DNA from: CAVQGZ01 sp964400785
Lineage (GTDB): Bacteria; Actinomycetota; Actinomycetes; Jiangellales; Jiangellaceae
Direction: 5' to 3'
Assembly: GCA_964400785.1 (NCBI GenBank)
Contig: CAYNWB010000023.1
Location: 1 to 34,605 of the forward strand
Length of the DNA: 34,605 nucleotides
Each line of letters starts with the position of its first letter. The first letter of the stretch is position 1. A program made the position numbers and the translations under genes. The notes under the pieces are model-generated. The model had not been told where the DNA came from and made no database searches. It saw only the letters and a program-made list of their open reading frames with translations. Positions 30,411-34,605 of this stretch are shown here, one piece after another.

Positions 30411-31471
30411 GACTGCTCCTGCCGGCCGGCCGCCGCCTCGACGGCGGCCACGATGGCGTCGCCGACCTCGGGCGTGCTGCGTGGGGTGGGGGGGCGGTGC
30501 GCCAGGTCGGCCGCCACGGCGCGCTCGACCAGTGCGGCCTGCGCGGTGTAGCCGAGGTGGTCGAGCAGCATGCCGACCGACAGGATCGCCGCGGTGGGGT
30601 CGGCCGTCGCTCGCCCGGCGATGTCGGGGGCCGAGCCGTGGACGGGCTCGAACATCGACGGGTACACCCCGTCCGGGTTGATGTTGCCGCTCGCCGCCAG
30701 CCCGATCCCCCCGGTGACCGCTGCTGCGAGGTCGGTGACGATGTCGCCGAACAGGTTGTCGGTCACGATCACGTCGAACCGGGACGGGTCGGCGACCATC
30801 ACGATGGTCGCCGCGTCGACGTGCAGGTAGTCCACGCTCACCTGGGGGTACTCGGCGCCGACCGCGTCGACCGTGCGACGCCACAGGTGCCCGGCGTGCA
30901 CCAGCACGTTGTGCTTGTGCACGAGCGTCAGGCGCGCCCGGGGCCGAGCCGCCGCACGGCGGAAGGCGTCGCGGACGACCCTCTCCACGCCGAAGGCGGT
31001 GTTGATGCTCACCTCGGTGGCGATCTCGTGCGGGGTGCCCGTGCGCACCGCTCCCCCGTTGCCCACGTAGGGACCCTCCGTGCCCTCCCGCACGACGACG
31101 AAGTCGACCTCACCGGGATGCGCGAGCACCGATGCGACACCCGGGTAGAGGCGTGCCGGCCTCAGGTTGACGTAGTGGTCGAAGGCGAACCTCAGGCGCA
31201 GCAGCAGGCCCCGCTCGAGAACGCCGCTCGGCACCGACGGGTCGCCGATGGCGCCGAGCAGGATCGCGTCGTGCCCGGCGAGCTCGTCGAGCACCGAGTC
31301 GGGCAGTGCCTCACCCGTGGCGTGCCAGCGCCGGGCCCCGAGGTCGTAGGTCGTCGTGTCGACCCTCACGGCTGCCGGTGCCACCACCGACTCCAGCACC
31401 TTCAGTGCCTCGGTGACGACCTCAGGACCGATGCCATCACCGGGGATGGCAGCAAGCGTCAGCCTCGACAT
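30407..31471 (-). CDS. leuB: 3-isopropylmalate dehydrogenase
   Basis: LeuB oxidises 3-isopropylmalate in leucine synthesis, and can act on 3-methylmalate in the citramalate route. It has AAIPGDGIGPEV, NLRPARLYPGV, REGTEGPYVGNGG, VTDNLFGDIVTDLAAA and EPVHGSAPDIAGRATADPTAAILS. Length is 354 residues. It begins at the ATG at 31471, 23 bases after serA, and overlaps ilvE by 4 bases. The long open frame further upstream is antisense to serA. Confidence 0.96.
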   Translation of the reverse strand: MSRLTLAAIPGDGIGPEVVTEALKVLESVVAPAAVRVDTTTYDLGARRWHATGEALPDSVLDELAGHDAILLGAIGDPSVPSGVLERGLLLRLRFAFDHYVNLRPARLYPGVASVLAHPGEVDFVVVREGTEGPYVGNGGAVRTGTPHEIATEVSINTAFGVERVVRDAFRRAAARPRARLTLVHKHNVLVHAGHLWRRTVDAVGAEYPQVSVDYLHVDAATIVMVADPSRFDVIVTDNLFGDIVTDLAAAVTGGIGLAASGNINPDGVYPSMFEPVHGSAPDIAGRATADPTAAILSVGMLLDHLGYTAQAALVERAVAADLAHRPPTPRSTPEVGDAIVAAVEAAAGRQEQS

Positions 31472-31494
31472 GGCCGCCGAGCGTAGTTGGCCCG

Positions 31495-33084
31495 TCAGTC
31501 GTCCAGGTCGACGGCTCGACCGAACTCGGCACCGATCTCGGCGAGCATCCGCTGCATCAGGTCGGCGGGCACGGCGGTGTCGACCGTCATGCCGACCAGC
31601 GCCTGGCCTCCCTTGGCCTCCCGGCTCACCTGCATGCCCGCGATGTTGATCGATGCCTCGCCGAGGATCCGTCCGACGGTGCCGACGATGCCCGGACGGT
31701 CGGCGTAGCGCATGAAGACCATGTGGGCGGTCGGCTGCACCTCGATGTCGTAGCCGTCGACCTCCACGAGCTTCTCCACGTGCCGCGTGCCGGCCAGCGT
31801 TCCCGACACCGAGTGCACCCGGCCGTCGGTCAGCGTGCCCCGCACGGTGATCAGGTTGCGGTAGTCCGGGCTCTCCTCGTCGGTGAGCAGGCGCACCTCG
31901 ACGTCGCGATCGGCGGCGATGACGGGGGCGTTGACGTAGCTGACCGCCTCGGACACGACGTCGGTGAACACGCCCTTGAGCGCCGCCAGCTCGAGGATCT
32001 TCACGTCCTCGGTCGCGATCTGCCCGCGCACCTCGACGTCGATCTGGCAGGCCACGCCCCCGGCGAGGCTCGTGAAGATGCGCCCCAGCTTCTCGGCCAG
32101 CGGGATGCCCGGACGCACCTCCTCGGCGATCGGACCGCCCTTGACGTTGACGGCATCCGGAACCAGCTCGCCGGCAAGCGCGAGCCGCACCGAGCGAGCG
32201 ACCGCCACACCGGCCTTCTCCTGGGCCTCGGCCGTCGACGCCCCCAGGTGCGGGGTGACCACGACGTTGTCGAGCTCGAACAGGGGCGAGTCGGTGCAGG
32301 GCTCGGATGCGTAGACGTCGAGGCCCGCCGCTCCCAGCCGGCCCTCCTTCAGCGCGGAGTACAGGGCGGTCTCGTCGACGATGCCACCGCGTGCCGCGTT
32401 GATCAGGATGGCTCCCGGCCTGACTGCCGCCAACGCCTCGTCGCCGATCAGCCCGAGCGTCTCCGGGGTCTTGGGCAGGTGCACGCTGATGACGTCGCTG
32501 CCGGCGAGCAGGTCGGGCAGGGACACCAGGCGTACGCCCATCTGCGCGGCGCGCACGGCGGGCACGTAGGGGTCGTAGGCGACGACCTTCATGCCGAAGG
32601 CCGACAGCCGCTGCGCGACCAGCACGCCGATGCGGCCCAGCCCGACGATGCCGACGGTCTTCTCGTACAGCTCGACGCCGGAGAACTTGCTGCGCTTCCA
32701 CTCCCCGCTCTTGAGCGAGGCGTTGGCCTCGGGGATGCGGCGAGCCGCCGCGAGCAGCAGACCGATCGCCAGCTCGGCGGCGCTGACGATGTTCGACGTG
32801 GGGGCGTTGACGACCATCACACCGGCCTGCGTGGCAGCCTTGACGTCGACGTTGTCGAGACCGACGCCGGCTCGCGCGATCACCTTCAGCCGGGGGGCCG
32901 CAGCGATGGCCTCGGCGTCGACGCGGGTGGCACTGCGCACGAGGATCGCGTCGACGTCGGCCAGGGCCGGCAGCAGAGCCTGCCGGTCGGCGCCGTCGCA
33001 CCGGCGGATCTCGAAGTCGGGACCGAGCGCGTCCAGCGTGGCTGGGGAGAGCTCTTCGGCGATCAGGACGATGGGCTTGCTCAC
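31495..33084 (-). CDS. serA: D-3-phosphoglycerate dehydrogenase, ASB/ACT type
   Basis: SerA oxidises 3-phosphoglycerate, the first step of serine synthesis. NAD-binding GLGRIG is at 148-153. The catalytic Arg232 (NAARGGIVDE) and His279 (TPHLGAST) are present. The middle domain (about 320-445) is the ASB domain and the end (about 455-528) an ACT domain that binds serine for feedback. Length is 529 residues, as for the mycobacterial enzyme. The GTG at 33084 gives SKPIVLIAEELSP. A CGCCCC/GGGGCG hairpin lies at 33103-33118 in the 5' leader. Confidence 0.96.
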   Translation of the reverse strand: MSKPIVLIAEELSPATLDALGPDFEIRRCDGADRQALLPALADVDAILVRSATRVDAEAIAAAPRLKVIARAGVGLDNVDVKAATQAGVMVVNAPTSNIVSAAELAIGLLLAAARRIPEANASLKSGEWKRSKFSGVELYEKTVGIVGLGRIGVLVAQRLSAFGMKVVAYDPYVPAVRAAQMGVRLVSLPDLLAGSDVISVHLPKTPETLGLIGDEALAAVRPGAILINAARGGIVDETALYSALKEGRLGAAGLDVYASEPCTDSPLFELDNVVVTPHLGASTAEAQEKAGVAVARSVRLALAGELVPDAVNVKGGPIAEEVRPGIPLAEKLGRIFTSLAGGVACQIDVEVRGQIATEDVKILELAALKGVFTDVVSEAVSYVNAPVIAADRDVEVRLLTDEESPDYRNLITVRGTLTDGRVHSVSGTLAGTRHVEKLVEVDGYDIEVQPTAHMVFMRYADRPGIVGTVGRILGEASINIAGMQVSREAKGGQALVGMTVDTAVPADLMQRMLAEIGAEFGRAVDLDD

Positions 33085-33165
33085 ACTGAGGCCTTTCGCA
33101 CACGCCCCGACAGGGGCGACGACGGGAGCAGAGGAACGAGGCACACCGCTGGGCCTGTGCCGCTC

Positions 33166-33171
33166 AGTCTA
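33166..33171 (-). promoter_or_regulatory. -10 box for the serA-leuB-ilvE transcript
   Basis: On the minus strand TAGACT lies in the gap between the YdeI-family gene and serA, giving a leader of about 75 bases. A perfect CGCCCC/GGGGCG stem (33103-33118) occurs in that leader. No leader ORF or T-tract is seen there. A convincing -35 is missing. Confidence 0.35.
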
Positions 33172-33177
33172 GCCACG

Positions 33178-33762
33178 TCACGGACGCTCGTTGGCCGCCG
33201 CCTTCGCCACCGTGCGCTCGATGCGCGCGGCCCTCGTCGCGGCGGTCTTCGCCAGCGCTATCTGGGCGAGGTAGGCCTTGCGCACCGACGGCGGGAAGGC
33301 GTCGAAGTGGGCCCGGGCCACAGGGTCTGCGGCGAAGGCGGCCGCGAGGTCGTCCGGCACCTCGAGCCTCTCGGCTGAGTCCAGCACGCTCCAGGACCCG
33401 TCGGCCTGAGCCCGGTCGATGGCAGCCTGGCCGGACGGCTGCATGCGTCCGGCGGCCTGCAGGCGTGCGACGCGCTGCTTGTTCGGCTGCGACCACACGC
33501 TGCCCTTGCGGCGGGGGCTGATCCACAGCAGCGACCGTTCGCCGTCGAGCACCTTCACGCTCGCGTCGACCCATCCGAAGCACAGCAGCACCGCGATCAT
33601 GTGCTCGTACTCGACGGCGGGATGGGTCGAGCCTGGCCGTGCGCGCACCAGCCAGACCCCCGAGGTGCGGGTGTGCTCGACGCGCAGCCACTGCTCGAGG
33701 TCGGCAGCGTCGGCGACGCTGAGCATCGGCTTGCCGTCGGGTGCGGTCTGCTCGGTGGCCAC
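33178..33762 (-). CDS. YdeI/OmpD-associated family protein
   Basis: A 194-residue protein of the YdeI/OmpD-associated (bacteriocin-protection) family: LEQWLRVEHTRTSGVWLV, a central AVLLCFGWVDASVK strand-helix, ISPRRKGSVWSQPNKQRV, and the C-terminal FDAFPPSVRKAYLAQI tail with a basic Ala-rich helix. Its function is not established in actinobacteria. The GTG at 33762 lies 4 bases after the upstream photolyase-domain gene, without a clear ribosome site. Confidence 0.85.
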   Translation of the reverse strand: MATEQTAPDGKPMLSVADAADLEQWLRVEHTRTSGVWLVRARPGSTHPAVEYEHMIAVLLCFGWVDASVKVLDGERSLLWISPRRKGSVWSQPNKQRVARLQAAGRMQPSGQAAIDRAQADGSWSVLDSAERLEVPDDLAAAFAADPVARAHFDAFPPSVRKAYLAQIALAKTAATRAARIERTVAKAAANERP

Positions 33763-33766
33763 GGCG

Positions 33767-34165
33767 TCAGGCTGCCAGGTGTCGGCGCCACGCGCTGAAG
33801 CTCGTCAGGGAGCCCTCTGCCGGTCGCACCAGCCACGGGAACGGGTGCACAGCGACGGGCTGCAGCCGACGGGCCCGCCGCCGCCATCCGGGCACCGGGG
33901 CGAAGGTCGTGGCCAGTGCCCGTCCGGCCAGCACCTCGCACGGATCACCGCGGTGCACCTGCACCCGACGGCGCAGGCCCAGGTCGGCGAGGGTCTCGGC
34001 GAGGAACACCAGCCGCTTGCCCGACAGTCGCAGCCGCGTCAGCAGCGGGGCGTCGAACACGAACACCACCGCAAGGTCGGGGTGGGCGACCAGGGCCGGG
34101 TCGTCGTCCCCCAGGGACTCGGCGGTCAGCCAGACCTGCTGCGGGGCCGCCGTCGACCAGGCCGC
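33767..34165 (-). CDS. Photolyase-type Rossmann N-domain protein, 5' end replaced by foreign sequence
   Basis: The native part reads VWLTAESLGDDDPALVAHP, then VVFVFDAPLL, FLAETLADLG, VHRGDPCEVLAG, TTFAPVPGWRRRA and AVHPFPWLVRP. This matches the N-terminal photolyase domain (PF00875-like): strands, a VFDP-like loop and a RGDP-type loop. There is no FAD-binding C-terminal domain; the gene stops at 33767. The 5' end is lost: the frame runs on past about 34165 into unrelated fragments, so the right coordinate is only the last base that looks native. The reading frame continues to an apparent start at 34519, but that start is in a chimeric region. Confidence 0.55.
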   Translation of the reverse strand, partial: AAWSTAAPQQVWLTAESLGDDDPALVAHPDLAVVFVFDAPLLTRLRLSGKRLVFLAETLADLGLRRRVQVHRGDPCEVLAGRALATTFAPVPGWRRRARRLQPVAVHPFPWLVRPAEGSLTSFSAWRRHLAA

Positions 34166-34348
34166 GCGTGGCCCGGCTGTGCGCTCGGGGTCGGGGTCGT
34201 GGCGGCGCGCGTAATAGGGGTGAAAGGACGCGCCGATGCAGCCGGTGAACCAATAGAGGCCGATCAGCCCCAGGATCCGGTCCATTCCCAGCAGCGCCTC
34301 GACGTCACCATCGCAATCGGTCCAGCCGCGAAATTTCTCGACCAGCCA
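34166..34348 (-). pseudogene. Foreign epoxide-hydrolase (alpha/beta hydrolase) fragment at the contig edge
   Basis: In frame with the photolyase gene, residues read WLVEKFRGWTDCDGDVE, then RILGLIGLYWFTGCIGASF and HPYYARRH. This is the lid/cap-to-core part of an epoxide hydrolase. The codons include AAA, TTT, GAT, GGT, GGA and TAT in a short run, unlike every neighbouring gene. It has neither the start nor the catalytic residues. Boundaries are estimates: about 34150-34200 on the left and about 34346-34358 on the right. Confidence 0.7.
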
Positions 34349-34519
34349 GGCGGCCGCCGGGGTGATCACCGCCGAATGGCTGAGGGTGTTGCCGCGCCAG
34401 GTCTGTTTGGCCACGGTGGCCGGGATGCCCGGCTCTGTTGGTTCCACGGCCAGCAGCTCGCCCTCGCTGTCGTAGCGGGGGGCGTAGAGGCCGGGCACGT
34501 ACACGCGGGCGATCTCCAC
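34349..34519 (-). pseudogene. Foreign fragment resembling the N-terminal part of a B12-binding radical SAM protein
   Basis: The frame continues as VYVPGLYAPRYDSEGELL, a pattern known before the radical SAM core, and TLSHSAVITPAAA before the junction. It lacks the CxxxCxxC cluster because the sequence changes to epoxide hydrolase at about 34350. The family assignment is moderate. The right boundary lies near 34505-34525. Confidence 0.45.
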
Positions 34520-34605
34520 GGCACGCTGGCAGGCGCCGGGCAGATCCAGGGCAAGGCGCTTTCCTACAACAACATCGCCGATGCCGACGCTGCGTTCGAG
34601 TGCGT
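34502..34605 (+). pseudogene. Foreign purH fragment at the contig edge
   Basis: On the plus strand the codons read TLAGAGQIQGK followed by ALSYNNIADADAAFECV, the highly conserved start of the PurH transformylase domain (AICAR formyltransferase/IMP cyclohydrolase). It has no start, no YGENPHQ segment upstream, and runs off the end. It faces opposite to the adjoining fragment. The exact form looks proteobacterial, an inference from memory. Confidence 0.75.

Noticed and set aside
33103..33118. Small hairpin in the serA leader as a riboswitch or attenuator
   Set aside because: A single 6-bp stem without T-tract, leader ORF or alternative pairing; it is listed only as a leader structure.
33767..34519. 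A single 250-codon fusion protein (hydrolase plus photolyase domain)
   Set aside because: The parts come from three unrelated families with abrupt codon-use changes and no linker logic; a chimeric join explains it better.

Overview
The window is high-GC actinobacterial chromosome. Third codon positions are almost all G or C, GTG starts are common, and stop/start overlaps (GTGA, ATGA) are frequent. The content (CofC of F420 synthesis, an HU protein with a Lys/Ala/Pro tail, an NdgR/LtbR-type IclR regulator beside leuCD, a GltX-type synthetase beside tRNA-Glu and tRNA-Gln) and the conserved order from smc to cofC fit Propionibacteriales/Nocardioidaceae (Nocardioides- or Aeromicrobium-like). The genus is inference. 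It looks like a draft contig: it carries a 100-N gap, and both extreme ends appear to carry foreign fragments.

Region 1 (1-10.7 kb, minus strand) is a housekeeping block. Gene by gene from the right it encodes a FakA/DAK2-like protein, recG, rsmD, coaD, then from its own promoter yceD, rpmF, rnc, mutM, acylphosphatase, a small coiled-coil protein and smc, which leaves the window incomplete. Region 2 (10.7-17.4 kb) mixes strands: rpmB, thiL, a stand-alone Lrp ligand domain, a DUF3515 lipoprotein, ddl, a PLP trans-sulfuration-family enzyme, gpsA, plsC and cofC. Region 3 (17.4-22.5 kb) holds the HU gene hup with an 18-bp repeat that broke the assembly, leuD, leuC, a palindromic operator, the divergent IclR regulator and a GT-C membrane glycosyltransferase, closed by a hairpin terminator facing tRNA-Glu and tRNA-Gln. 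Region 4 (22.8-33.1 kb, minus strand) reads serA, leuB, ilvE, a TTC38-like gene, cimA, a fumarylacetoacetase-family gene, gltX and a CPBP protease. It is a branched-chain amino acid and serine cluster. Region 5 (33.2-34.6 kb) has a YdeI-family gene and a photolyase-N-domain gene that runs into a patchwork of unrelated fragments.

The most interesting signal lies just upstream of cimA (27.93-28.03 kb). A 14-codon ORF, MTTAIIITRARSAG, with three consecutive isoleucine codons, ends inside a strong hairpin. That hairpin is followed directly by a perfect intrinsic terminator whose T-tract abuts the cimA ribosome binding site. A third, alternative pairing can compete with both hairpins. Together these form a classical ribosome-mediated attenuator that would tie citramalate synthase (the threonine-independent route to isoleucine) to isoleucyl-tRNA supply.
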